Part shown: one piece after another, positions 54,494 to 63,275 of the stretch | How the letters are laid out: each line of letters begins with the position of its first letter | How positions within the stretch are numbered: the stretch's first letter is position 1 | Assembly (NCBI GenBank): GCA_913060665.1 | Contig: CAJXUY010000010.1 | Coordinates: 1-64,000 of the forward strand | From: an uncultured Oleiphilaceae bacterium | Lineage (GTDB): Bacteria > Pseudomonadota > Gammaproteobacteria > Pseudomonadales > Oleiphilaceae | DNA: 64,000 nt | Reading direction: 5' to 3' | Made by a program: the position numbers and the translations under genes | The notes under the pieces: model-generated | Seen by the model: the letters and a program-made list of their open reading frames with translations, nothing else | What the model was told of the DNA's origin: nothing | The model's database searches: none

Positions 54494-56152
54494 ATGCTAA
54501 ATGGGGCTCAAGCTCTGATGAAAACCCTGGTCGATGCTGAGGTGGACGTCTGCTTTACTAATCCTGGCACCAGTGAAATGCATTTTGTCGCGGCGCTCGA
54601 CAACGAGCCCAAAATGAAAGCGGTACTGGCGCTGTTTGAGGGGGTGGCTACGGGCGCTGCCGATGGCTATGCCCGCATGGCAGATAAACCCGCAGCGACT
54701 CTACTGCATTTAGGGTGTGGTTTAGGTAACGGTTTAGCAAACCTGCATAATGCCCGAAAAGGCAAGGTACCGATGATTAATATCGTCGGCGATCATGCGA
54801 CCCATCATGTGAAATACGATGCCCAGCTTCAATCAGATATTGAAACCGTCGCTCGCAACGTATCACCAGGGTTCGTTCGTACCTCACAAACCACCGAAGC
54901 GCTCTGCACAGATGCCGCAGATGCAATCACTGCAGCACGTGGTTTTCCGGGGCAGGTATCAACACTCATCCTGCCGGCCGACGTTTCTTGGGGCGAAGGC
55001 GCATTGCCTTGTCAGGTCCCGCCTAAACCACCCGCGCCTGCAGCAGATAACGAGACAGTCGAGAAAATTGCAGCCGCCATTCGTTCCGGTAAAAAATCCG
55101 CATTTTTGTTAGGCGGACGTGGGTTGCGTGAACCTAGCTTACTGGCTGCCGGTAAAATTTCTGCCAACAATGGTATTAAAGCTTTTGCAGAAACCTTCCC
55201 TACCCGTATCGAACGCGGTGCAGGCTTACCTCCAGTAGAACGTATTGCCTACTTAGCAGAACTGGCCAGCATACAACTGGCAGATATCGACAACTTAATA
55301 CTTATTGATTGCAAAGCCCCGGTCTCTTTCTTTGCCTACCCAGGTAAGAAAAGCTATCTGGTGCCCGATAGCTGTACCGTGCATACCCTCGCCACCCCAG
55401 AACAAGACACCACTGCCAGCCTGAACAAATTAGCCGATGTACTGGGTGCATCACAAGCCACACCACTATTGCAGGAACCTAAACGCCCAGATCGCCCACA
55501 AGGCAAACTCACCGCCGAAAAGGTTTGTAAAGCCGTGGGGCATTTTTTGCCAGAAGACGCCATTATTGTCGACGAAGCCATTACCTCAGGCCTGATGCTA
55601 AACGTCATGACCGAAGGCGCCCCCCGTCACGATATGATCACCCTTACCGGTGGCGCGATAGGTCAAGGCTTACCGAATGCCGTGGGCGCTGCAATAGCCT
55701 GCCCAGATCGCCCTGTATTGGCTCTAATTGGCGATGGCACAGCAATGTATACCAACCAAGCGTTGTGGACTATGGCACGCGAAGGGCTCAACGTCACCAA
55801 CATTATTTTTAACAATGCCTCTTATTCAGTGCTGAACATTGAGCTAGAGCGTGTAGGTGTAGATACCGTCGGTGAGAAAGCAAAATCCCAATTGGATCTG
55901 AAAGGCCCTGTGCTCAACTTTTCACAATTGGCACAAGGTATGGGTGTACACGGTGTGCGTGTTTCAACCGCTGAAGAATTAAATAAAGCGTTAGAGTACG
56001 CGCTAGCTCATACGGGCCCGCACCTAATTGAAGTGATGGTGCCTGAATCTCTACGCGGTGTGAAACGTAAGGTATTGCCGTGGCTGTTGCGGTCTCTACC
56101 AAAACTTCCGCTACCGTTGACTCGCTCACTGAAGAAAAAGATTGCGCCTTAG
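54494..56152 (+). CDS. ThDP-dependent enzyme, acetolactate synthase large subunit-like
   Basis: The 552 residues have the ThDP fold: the cofactor-activating Glu in LALFEGVATGAADGYARM, the middle domain and the ThDP motif LALIGDGTAMYTNQALWT ending in FNNASYSV. It resembles IlvB-like and benzoylformate decarboxylase-like enzymes annotated as acetolactate synthase. No small regulatory subunit follows, so a decarboxylase or a carboligase with other substrates is more likely than valine synthesis. ATG 54494 with TAGGAG is the start. The co-transcribed FAD dehydrogenase may act on the same compound. Confidence 0.85.
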   Translation: MLNGAQALMKTLVDAEVDVCFTNPGTSEMHFVAALDNEPKMKAVLALFEGVATGAADGYARMADKPAATLLHLGCGLGNGLANLHNARKGKVPMINIVGDHATHHVKYDAQLQSDIETVARNVSPGFVRTSQTTEALCTDAADAITAARGFPGQVSTLILPADVSWGEGALPCQVPPKPPAPAADNETVEKIAAAIRSGKKSAFLLGGRGLREPSLLAAGKISANNGIKAFAETFPTRIERGAGLPPVERIAYLAELASIQLADIDNLILIDCKAPVSFFAYPGKKSYLVPDSCTVHTLATPEQDTTASLNKLADVLGASQATPLLQEPKRPDRPQGKLTAEKVCKAVGHFLPEDAIIVDEAITSGLMLNVMTEGAPRHDMITLTGGAIGQGLPNAVGAAIACPDRPVLALIGDGTAMYTNQALWTMAREGLNVTNIIFNNASYSVLNIELERVGVDTVGEKAKSQLDLKGPVLNFSQLAQGMGVHGVRVSTAEELNKALEYALAHTGPHLIEVMVPESLRGVKRKVLPWLLRSLPKLPLPLTRSLKKKIAP

Positions 56153-56280
56153 CAAGGTGCTCTATAAAAAGGTCCTGTTGTACGGCTTTAAAACAGAATA
56201 CGTCAAAACGTGAACATAGACTGTTTTTAAATCTGAATGAGTTGTTACTGTGCTCGGCTATAATTTATATAGATAATAGA

Positions 56281-57276
56281 ATGAAATTAAAAGTACTAAC
56301 GGGAGTTACGATTTTCCAATTGCTATTGGCTGCCTCAGCTCAAGCTATACCAACAACTTATTATGATATTGACTTTTCTACACCGACACATAATGTAGGT
56401 GCAGCGCCAACCACAGGCACTGGAACCGACAAAGTATCCTCAGTCGTTTTTGGTCAGCCCGTAGTTGAAAGCTCATTTGGAGCTCTTTCTAGCGAGTCTT
56501 TAGTGTTTAATACCACAGGGAATTCTCAGCGTTGCTGCTACTATGACCAAATTAAATTAGGTTTAGGAAAAGGCTCAGACCGGTATCAAGTATTATTTGA
56601 TTTAAGCACTGAAAACTATGTCAATACAGGCTCAGGTAACACTTTTACACTATTGTTTGATACCCCTGAAGTGCGAAATATCTATTTCAACAATGATGGT
56701 ACTATCCGTTATTACAACACTTATGGGCCTAGTGGAGCTATCGGAAATTTCACAGATGGTTCACTACTAAATATGATGATAGACGTTAGTCTAGTGGCCA
56801 ATACATGAGATGTCTTTATGAATGACACCCTGCTCTCATCAAGCATATTCTCACCATCAGGTAATGATATTAACAGTATGCGATTCTCATTTGGGGGATC
56901 ATCAACTACTTCTTTTGACAGTGTGGGCCTAGACAATATTCGAGTTACAAATGGCGAGCTGTTTGCGTCAGTTCCTGAGCCTGCAGCACTATCTCTTATG
57001 TTGATGGGCGTCGCTGCAATTCGCCGAAAAAATATAACGTTATATTGTTTAATATCCTCTGTCTTTAGCGGGGGTGCTGATAATGACTCACACGCCCCAG
57101 AAATTGCCGTTACAGCCTTTTTGCTAGTACTCCTCCGCCAGTTTAATCCGCAGATCTGTTGGAGGGTGAGTCGAGAGAAAGTCCGTTTCGGCTTTGTACT
57201 TGCTATCACCTTTATCAGACTCGTCAGCATGAAAGAGCGTATCGAGCCTGTTGCTAACTTAAGTGAGGCCAAATAG
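56281..57276 (+). pseudogene. PEP-CTERM protein interrupted by in-frame TGA
   Basis: The frame starts with a signal peptide (MKLKVLTGVTIFQLLLAASA) and a lectin-like domain. An in-frame TGA at 56806-56808 (codon 176, between VANT and DVFMNDTLL) stops it. In the same frame the sequence goes on to a PEP-CTERM tail: VPEPAALSLMLMGVAAIRRK. Related proteins usually have Trp here, so TGG to TGA is likely. The frame also misses its normal stop after the RRK part and runs 80 codons further. Both defects suggest a decayed gene, although readthrough cannot be excluded. Confidence 0.8.
57124..57258 (-). pseudogene. C-terminal remnant of M48-like metallopeptidase
   Basis: The minus strand encodes about 44 residues ending with ETDFLSTHPPTDLRIKLAEEY and a stop. 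The STHPPTDLRI motif is the typical tail of M48 (Ste24/YcaL/BepA-like) peptidases. The catalytic HExxH part is absent. It overlaps the extended frame of the PEP-CTERM pseudogene on the other strand, which explains why that frame lacks its stop. Confidence 0.55.
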
Positions 57277-57541
57277 CATAAAATTCACCTAATAATAAAG
57301 CCCAAAAAAAGAGTAAAACCACAACCCACTGCAGCATGGCTGCACCAAAAAACACGTACTGTCTTATAAGGGTTTAACCGTCAACTAGTTTAGGAACATC
57401 AATTAACAGGCCATATTTTTAACTTATATCAAGGCCAATTGTTCGTTGCGCACGGTTATTTTTGTTTCTACTCAAGACAATTCAAAGCGGAACACGGTAA
57501 ACTAACACCCATTTAAAATCATCAGAAAACGAGCTAAATAG

Positions 57542-58465
57542 GTGAGCAGTATCCCTCAACAAGACATCAATCTAATCGTAGTGCTCGGCCCTACCGCTTC
57601 GGGCAAAACTGCGCTAGGGGTAAAGCTAGCCCAGCAGTTTAAGGGGGAGATTATTTCTGCCGATTCTCGACAGGTTTATAAAGGGATGGATATTGGCAGT
57701 GGTAAAGATTTAGATGAGTATGGAGACACGCCTTATCATTTAATTGATATTGTCGATCCAGGGTATGAGTTTAACGTTTTCGAGTTTCAGAAACGGTTCT
57801 GCGACGCATTTTCAGTCATTGAGCGCCTACAGCGCTTACCGCTTTTGGTAGGGGGCACGGGACTTTATTTAGAGTCGATACTCAGCCAATACCAGTTTAC
57901 CGAAGTGCCTATTAACGCAGAACTAAGAGAGGCCCTGGCCACTCAGAGCCATGTAGAACTGAGCGACCGCCTAAAAACACTGAACCCTAACCTTCATAAC
58001 ACCACTGATCTGCTCGATCCTGAGCGATTGGTCAGAGCCATAGAGATTGCAGAGGCAGAAGCTGAACCGCAAAAAGCGTCAGTTGAATTACCTACCTTAA
58101 ACCCCATTATTCTTGGCATAAAGTGGGATCGTACCATTCTTAAAAAACGCATTACTGAACGCTTAAAGCAGCGCATGAACAATGGGCTAATTGAAGAGGT
58201 GGAGCGACTCCACCAAGAAGGGGTTAGCTGGGAGTCATTGCATTTTTATGGGCTGGAGTATCGCTTTGTCGCGTCCTTCCTTAAAGGTGAGGTCAACCGA
58301 AATGATATGTTTCAGCGGCTCAACTCGGCTATTCACACCTTTTCTAAACAACAAGAGAAGTGGTTTCGACGAATGGAACGTAAAGGCACCACCATTCATT
58401 GGTTAGACGGTCAGTCAGACCTGAACGCTCAAGCCTTAGAGATACTATCAACATACAAGCATTAG
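57542..58465 (+). CDS. MiaA-type tRNA prenyltransferase family, divergent paralogue
   Basis: MiaA enzymes add a dimethylallyl group to A37 of tRNAs. The 307 residues include the P-loop VLGPTASGKTALGV, SADSRQVYKGMDIGSGKDLD, PLLVGGTGLYLESIL and DPERLVRAIEIAE. It lacks the usual gamma-type ADSALIYRGMDIGTAKP and resembles the short form seen in Bacteroidetes and others. The usual miaA lies next to mutL/hfq in gammaproteobacteria, so this is likely a second copy, possibly acquired. The start is GTG 57542. Confidence 0.82.
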   Translation: MSSIPQQDINLIVVLGPTASGKTALGVKLAQQFKGEIISADSRQVYKGMDIGSGKDLDEYGDTPYHLIDIVDPGYEFNVFEFQKRFCDAFSVIERLQRLPLLVGGTGLYLESILSQYQFTEVPINAELREALATQSHVELSDRLKTLNPNLHNTTDLLDPERLVRAIEIAEAEAEPQKASVELPTLNPIILGIKWDRTILKKRITERLKQRMNNGLIEEVERLHQEGVSWESLHFYGLEYRFVASFLKGEVNRNDMFQRLNSAIHTFSKQQEKWFRRMERKGTTIHWLDGQSDLNAQALEILSTYKH

Positions 58466-58478
58466 AGATTACGAGCCC

Positions 58479-58874
58479 ATGCTAACTAAAATACTTATTA
58501 CTCTCTTAATCATTGTGGGTGCAGTGGTGTTTATCAGGCACAAAAAGCCGTCAGATCAACAGGCCATTGGCGGCAAAACAACCCACACTATTACTATTCA
58601 GCCTGACTCAGAGCGTGAGTCTCAAGCCAATATAAAATTTATCGCAATTGGCGTGTTATCGCTTTCTCTGCTAACCGGCACAGTAATGCTGTTTTTAGAC
58701 TGGAAAGATGACCACCGGCTATATGATATTAAAATCGTTAACCCTCAAACCGGTGGTATAGATAGCTATCAAGCCTATAAAAAAGACCTTCGAGGTAGAA
58801 CCTTTAGGACAATTACCGGTCAGCAGATCACAGTATCAGAACTTGAGCGGTTGGAGTTTCAAGAGGTAGAATAA
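58479..58874 (+). CDS. Small membrane protein, 131 residues, unknown
   Basis: The protein has two predicted membrane segments: residues 3-20 (TKILITLLIIVGAVVFI) and about 57-74 (FIAIGVLSLSLLTGTVMLFL). A cytosolic or periplasmic C-terminal domain of about 55 residues follows, with YDIKIVNPQTG and TITGQQITVSELERLEF. It follows the MiaA-like gene by 13 bp and probably shares its transcript. No named family was recognised. Confidence 0.7.
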   Translation: MLTKILITLLIIVGAVVFIRHKKPSDQQAIGGKTTHTITIQPDSERESQANIKFIAIGVLSLSLLTGTVMLFLDWKDDHRLYDIKIVNPQTGGIDSYQAYKKDLRGRTFRTITGQQITVSELERLEFQEVE

Positions 58875-58897
58875 AACGACTACCTAAAAATTTGGGG

Positions 58898-58958
58898 TTC
58901 CCGCCCCACTCCAGAGTGCTCTCTCTTGCTTCGCAATTCACCCTGTTAGCGGGAATGA
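58898..58958. repeat. REP-like element
   Basis: TTCCCGC at the left and GCGGGAA followed by TGAC at the right form a stem separated by about 45 nt that includes GCTTCGC. The GCGGGA-TGAC edge is like the hairpins at 9105 and 10575. It lies between convergent genes. Confidence 0.5.
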
Positions 58959-58992
58959 CATATAACATTGGGAATAACAACTGAAACAGGCT

Positions 58993-59466
58993 TTATTTTG
59001 AACCTGAATCAGGACGGTACTTTAACTGCAAGCCCATTAGGAAGTTACGCATAACCTGATCAAGACAGTCGCGATAATGCTGATGACCGGGCTTACGGAA
59101 AAATGCACTCAGTTCATGCTTACTCATTCTCAGGTCAGCTAGAGCCATAATTGCCAATACGTCATCACTTTGAAGGTTGAGCGCTATTTTTAATTTTCTG
59201 AAAATAATATTATTGTTTAAACGTTTTTCAGGCACCGCCGCAGGGCCATCTTTCTTACCCCGTTTATCAGTAATCAAACCATTTAGAAACGTCGCAAACT
59301 CTATATCAGTGCATTCTGTGTAGGCTGGGTCATCTTCTTTTTTTAACCATCGTGTGACTTGGTTTCCTGTTACCTTATGATCAGCCAAGGCAAATATAGC
59401 CACTATTTTTGGTTCATTGAGATCTAAGGTAAAGCGTAGACGGCGCAAGATATCATTATTGGTCAC
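58993..59466 (-). CDS. YehS family protein (DUF1456)
   Basis: The 157-residue protein has the two DUF1456 repeats. The first begins TNNDILRRLRFTLDL and has QVTRWLKKEDDPAY with FLNGLITDKRGKKDG. The second has NNNIIFRKLKIALNLQSDDV and LSAFFRKPGHQHYRDC, with NFLMGLQLKYR at the end. Length and pattern match E. coli YehS. GTG 59466 is the likely start, since it matches the family N terminus; the frame is open 12 codons further. Function unknown. Confidence 0.9.
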   Translation of the reverse strand: MTNNDILRRLRFTLDLNEPKIVAIFALADHKVTGNQVTRWLKKEDDPAYTECTDIEFATFLNGLITDKRGKKDGPAAVPEKRLNNNIIFRKLKIALNLQSDDVLAIMALADLRMSKHELSAFFRKPGHQHYRDCLDQVMRNFLMGLQLKYRPDSGSK

Positions 59467-59689
59467 AAATAAGCCCTGATATAAAGTGCAGTAGTGTCCC
59501 AATGACCTACTGCCAAGTTAATGACGTTTATTTTAGCAGGTTTAAGAGTATCTTTTCTCTATTTCTACCCCCTTGCCTCTGCAGAGCGCAGGGACGAAAC
59601 ATAACCTCATACAACCCCCTTATTACCAACGACTTATTGTATAATGCTGCTATATCTCCACTCAGAATTGAATACTTTAAGGTAACAAC

Positions 59690-60046
59690 ATGAATTTAAA
59701 GCAAGAACTGCAACAGCTCAACAATAAGTTAGACAAGACTCGTCGTAAGTTTGTTGCGGCTGAGAAACGGTTTGACCAAGAGATCATCGCTCAAAGTCGA
59801 TTAGAGATCGCAGCCCTAACTAAACAAATAGAGTCTATGAAAGGTGCTCAAGCAAACCAGATTAGCGGTAAGGGAGCAAAAATCAAGGCAATGGCCTTTA
59901 ACCGCCCCCTTACCAAAGCTGAACAGGCTGATATGGGGAAATTGAAAAAGTCTGTACGAGGGCTTGTGGTAGTGCACCCATTAACCGCTATCGGTCGTGA
60001 AGTTGGCGTTTCAGACGTCACAGGGTTTGCACCAAAACCTTTTTAA
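59690..60046 (+). CDS. yibL: YibL family ribosome-associated protein
   Basis: The 118-residue protein matches YibL (DUF2810): an N-terminal coiled coil (LKQELQQLNNKLDKTRRKF) and the invariant C-terminal block AEQADMGKLKKSVRGLVVVH then GVSDVTGFAPKPF. In E. coli YibL co-sediments with ribosomes. A GGTAACA precedes the ATG; no strong ribosome binding site is seen. It is a single gene with free flanks on both sides. Confidence 0.92.
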   Translation: MNLKQELQQLNNKLDKTRRKFVAAEKRFDQEIIAQSRLEIAALTKQIESMKGAQANQISGKGAKIKAMAFNRPLTKAEQADMGKLKKSVRGLVVVHPLTAIGREVGVSDVTGFAPKPF

Positions 60047-60146
60047 CGTTCTTCTGCTATAGCTAGCTATTCGCAACATTGAATCTATCGCAAGAATGAA
60101 ATATGGTAGTGATACGTTTGTTCCCTTTAGATGCAGCAATCACTTA

Positions 60147-60431
60147 ATGCTCAAACAAATGCGACATTGGCAAAATGCTTTTACCTTCACGTTAATCATA
60201 ATGTGTATAGGTATTGGGTTAAGCCATAATATAGAGGCAGCGCTCGACTCAGATCATGGCGAACATTGTAGCATCTGCATTTCCGCCGGCAACATCCCCG
60301 TCATTCCACTTGAAACTATCTTATGGGGCGAACAAATAGTCAGTACAGCTTTCGAAATTGTGCGCTCAGCCCCAGCCTATAGAAACGCCATATGGCCTAA
60401 TTACACAACTCGCGCCCCACCCCTGGTTTAG
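60147..60431 (+). CDS. DUF2946-like small protein at head of zinc operon
   Basis: The 94-residue protein has a hydrophobic segment near its start (FTFTLIIMCIGIGLSHNIEA) and a short metal-binding-looking motif DHGEHCSICISAG. It resembles the DUF2946 proteins found next to metal transport genes; the match is partial. The start is uncertain: ATG 60147 is used, with ATG 60159 as an alternative. The stop lies 118 bp before the ZrgA gene. It probably belongs to the operon that follows. Confidence 0.55.
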   Translation: MLKQMRHWQNAFTFTLIIMCIGIGLSHNIEAALDSDHGEHCSICISAGNIPVIPLETILWGEQIVSTAFEIVRSAPAYRNAIWPNYTTRAPPLV

Positions 60432-60549
60432 TTAACACTTTTCAGATAACGAATATCTCGCTCAGTCCATTGCCTTCAAGGTAATAATGTCTGCAGCGGT
60501 TATAACGTTTTTAGAATTATGCATGATATTAACAACCAGGAACACGTTG

Positions 60550-61209
60550 ATGAACAACTCACAGTTAAAGAAAGACGTACTGCGCAGAAAAAACGCCTAC
60601 GCCCTTGCACTTCTAGCAGGCCTAAGCTCAACTGCGTCAGTCTATGCATCTGGCGATGATGAACACGATGATCACCGCCAACACGGCACTCACAATCATG
60701 GGCACGCTACCCTAAATATTGTGCAAGAGGGTAAAAGCATTGAACTGATACTAGAGTCACCTGCGGCTAACATTGTCGGTTTCGAACACGAACCCAAGAA
60801 CACGGAAGAGAAACAACTCGTTGAGAGCGCGCTAGATATATTAAAGAAAGGAGAGCAACTATTCGTATTTTCACCTAATGCCCTATGTACTCAAACTGGC
60901 GTTGAAATAGAGTCAGAGCTAGCTGAACACTCAGACCATGAAGATGAGCATGAAGATGAGCATGAAGATGAGCATGAAGAGTCTGGTCATGACGAACATG
61001 AAAAGCCTGGTCATGACGAACATGAAGGTCACTCAGACTTTGTCATCCACTATCAGTTTTCCTGTGATAATCCAGCGTCTTTAGAATCGCTTGAACTTCA
61101 ATTTTTCAAACAGTTCCCGATGACTGAAGAGATTGATGCTCAAATAGTGACCGGCAAACGTCAGTTTGCGGCTGAGCTATCAGCCACAAGGTTTTCCATC
61201 AATTTTTAA
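60550..61209 (+). CDS. zrgA: ZrgA-like periplasmic zinc-binding protein (DUF2796)
   Basis: The 219-residue protein has a signal peptide (about residues 1-34, ending VYA). An His/Asp-rich stretch (HDDHRQHGTHNHGHA) and a long acidic His repeat (about 141-178, EDEHEDEHEDEH, SGHDEHEKPGHDEHEGHS) follow. These can bind several zinc ions. It matches DUF2796/ZrgA, part of the ZrgABCDE zinc uptake system described in Vibrio cholerae. ATG 60550 with AGGAA is the start; an upstream in-frame start at 60487 has no better signal. Confidence 0.87.
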   Translation: MNNSQLKKDVLRRKNAYALALLAGLSSTASVYASGDDEHDDHRQHGTHNHGHATLNIVQEGKSIELILESPAANIVGFEHEPKNTEEKQLVESALDILKKGEQLFVFSPNALCTQTGVEIESELAEHSDHEDEHEDEHEDEHEESGHDEHEKPGHDEHEGHSDFVIHYQFSCDNPASLESLELQFFKQFPMTEEIDAQIVTGKRQFAAELSATRFSINF

Positions 61210-61271
61210 CAGATAGCACCTCACGGTAGGCAACATAATGCCTACCGTGAGAGATTCAGGAGCTAAACCAT

Positions 61272-61970
61272 ATGCCGATTATTGAACTTAACAATGTTAA
61301 GTATCGTTGGCCTGGGTCATCAAACCCTGTTATCGATATCGAACATTTTTCAATCGAGCAGGGAGATAAAATCTTTCTAAAAGGGCCAAGCGGTACTGGA
61401 AAATCAACATTGCTTGGGCTAGTAGCGGGTGTAAATCTGCCAGATAGTGGCGAAGTTAAAGTATTGGGGCATCAGATTAACAGCTTGAAAGGACGTCATC
61501 GAGATCACTTTAGGGCAGATCATATGGGGTACATTTTCCAAATGTTCAATTTACTCCCCTACCTTTCGGTCACAGAAAATGTCTGCCTACCTTGCCACTT
61601 TTCAAAACGCAGACGATCCAAAGCACTTGCGCAATCAGCCACATTAAAAGCAGAGGCTCAACGTTTACTAAATGACCTTCAGTTAGGGGATGAACTGATA
61701 CATCGACCTGTATCGGAACTAAGCATCGGCCAGCAACAGCGTGTGGCAGCTGCGAGAGCACTCATCGGCCAACCCGAATTAATCATTGCAGATGAACCCT
61801 CTTCTGCCCTAGATACCGATGCCCGAGAGTCGTTTATTAATTTACTATTTCAAGAGTGTAAAAGAGACAACAGTACTCTGCTGTTCGTCAGTCATGACGA
61901 TACCTTATCGCCACTGTTTGATAAGCAAGTTGAACTCAGCAAAATCAACCAAACATGTGGGGCGCTATAA
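61272..61970 (+). CDS. ABC transporter ATP-binding protein (LolD/MacB-like) of zinc operon
   Basis: The 232 residues form an ABC ATPase: Walker A LKGPSGTGKSTLLGLV, the Q-loop FQMFNLLPYLSV, signature LSIGQQQRVAAARAL, Walker B LIIADEPSSALD and the switch His in FVSHDDTL. It belongs to the LolD/MacB group, which works with FtsX-like permeases. AGGAGC precedes ATG 61272. Its stop overlaps the permease start (TAATG). The gene stands in the Zrg-like operon, which points to zinc. Confidence 0.92.
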   Translation: MPIIELNNVKYRWPGSSNPVIDIEHFSIEQGDKIFLKGPSGTGKSTLLGLVAGVNLPDSGEVKVLGHQINSLKGRHRDHFRADHMGYIFQMFNLLPYLSVTENVCLPCHFSKRRRSKALAQSATLKAEAQRLLNDLQLGDELIHRPVSELSIGQQQRVAAARALIGQPELIIADEPSSALDTDARESFINLLFQECKRDNSTLLFVSHDDTLSPLFDKQVELSKINQTCGAL

Positions 61971-63229
61971 TGGCGATCATAAAACTGGCCTTAAAGAGTC
62001 TCTACAATCGCCGGGCAACCGCTCTGTTAACTGTGTTTGCCATCGCGGTTAGCGTTAGCCTTCTTCTGGGTGTTGAGCGCGTAAGGACACAAGCCAAAGA
62101 GAGCTTCGCCAACACTATTTCAGGTACTGACCTAATCATCGGCGCTCGAACAGGCCCCGTTCAGTTACTACTTTATTCTGTCTTTAGAATTGGCAATGCT
62201 ACTAACAATATTTCTTGGCAGAGTTATGAAGACATTACCAAGCAAAAGTCAGTTAAGTGGTCCGTGCCCCTGTCGCTTGGTGATTCTCACCGTGGATACC
62301 GCGTGCTGGGCACTAATAACGACTACTTCAAATACTACCAGTTTGGACAATCTCAACCATTGCAGTTTCACCAAGGCCAACCCTTCAACTCACTGTTCGA
62401 AACAGTCATAGGCGCCGAAGTAGCCCAAAAACTAAACTACACGATTGGCGATAAAATTATCATTGCCCACGGGGCAGGCTCTACATCGTTTACCAAACAT
62501 GATCAAATGCCCTTTACCATTACCGGTATATTGGCGCCTACATCAACACCTGTCGACAAAACCGTTCATGTGAGCCTGTCCGCCATAGAAGCCATTCATT
62601 TAGGTTGGAACAACGGTGCACCACCCGTTACTGGATCAGTGAATGTATCCACAATTGACATCAACACATTGAAGCCACAGGTAATCACCGCCGCATTAGT
62701 GGGTATGACATCAAAAATTAGAGTATTCCAACTCCAGCGCATGGTTAATCAATACAAGCAAGAACCCCTTCAAGCGATTATTCCCGGTGTTGCACTCTAT
62801 GAGTTATGGAGCATGATGGGCATTGCCGAGCAAGCATTAGTGGTGATTTCGGGGTTTGTCGTAGCCTCCGGGTTATTAGGCATGCTGACGATGATATTGG
62901 CCAGCCTTAATGAACGAAGGCGGGAGATGGCCATTCTAAGGGCGGTGGGAGCTCGGCCATTACAAATCTTTATGTTGATGATTAGCGAAGCCGGCATATT
63001 AGCATTAGCGGGAGCGCTACTGGGTATCGCTACCTTGTTTAGCATGTTAGCCATTGCCCAACCCATTCTACAAGAGCAATTTGGCATATTGATAACCATT
63101 TCATTATTAACTGTCTATGAATGGCAACTACTAGGATTGGTACTTATCTCAGGGCTAACCATTGGGGTTGTGCCCTCAATACGTGCCTATCGAATGTCGT
63201 TAGCCGATGGCATGACCATTAGGGTATAG
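61970..63229 (+). CDS. ABC transporter permease, FtsX/MacB family
   Basis: The 419-residue protein has one membrane helix at the N terminus (about 17-35), a large periplasmic domain, and three helices in the FtsX-type C-terminal block (ALVVISGFVVASGLLGMLTM, LNERRREMAILRAVGARPLQ). ERRREMAILRAVGA is the family signature. It overlaps the ATPase gene by 1 bp (TAATG). FtsX/MacB-type permeases usually move substrates across or out of the membrane by mechanotransmission, so this pair may move a ligand-loaded partner rather than zinc itself. Confidence 0.92.
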   Translation: MAIIKLALKSLYNRRATALLTVFAIAVSVSLLLGVERVRTQAKESFANTISGTDLIIGARTGPVQLLLYSVFRIGNATNNISWQSYEDITKQKSVKWSVPLSLGDSHRGYRVLGTNNDYFKYYQFGQSQPLQFHQGQPFNSLFETVIGAEVAQKLNYTIGDKIIIAHGAGSTSFTKHDQMPFTITGILAPTSTPVDKTVHVSLSAIEAIHLGWNNGAPPVTGSVNVSTIDINTLKPQVITAALVGMTSKIRVFQLQRMVNQYKQEPLQAIIPGVALYELWSMMGIAEQALVVISGFVVASGLLGMLTMILASLNERRREMAILRAVGARPLQIFMLMISEAGILALAGALLGIATLFSMLAIAQPILQEQFGILITISLLTVYEWQLLGLVLISGLTIGVVPSIRAYRMSLADGMTIRV

Positions 63230-63275
63230 GCAGGTTCAACCTCCGCCTAACTATGATTTTATAAAGGTAAAGACG

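Noticed and set aside
57293-57376. 27-residue hydrophobic minus-strand frame (MLQWVVVLLFFWALLLGEFY and so on)
   Set aside because: It could be a small membrane protein, but there is no ribosome binding site, it sits beside a pseudogene tail and no known family fits.
60432-60549. Zur box upstream of the ZrgA gene
   Set aside because: GGTTATAACG is a partial half-match; no full palindrome of the Zur type was found by eye.
60901-61040. Low-complexity repeat as a CRISPR-like array
   Set aside because: The repeated ATGAGCATGAAG units lie inside the ZrgA coding sequence and encode the His/Asp-rich metal-binding stretch.
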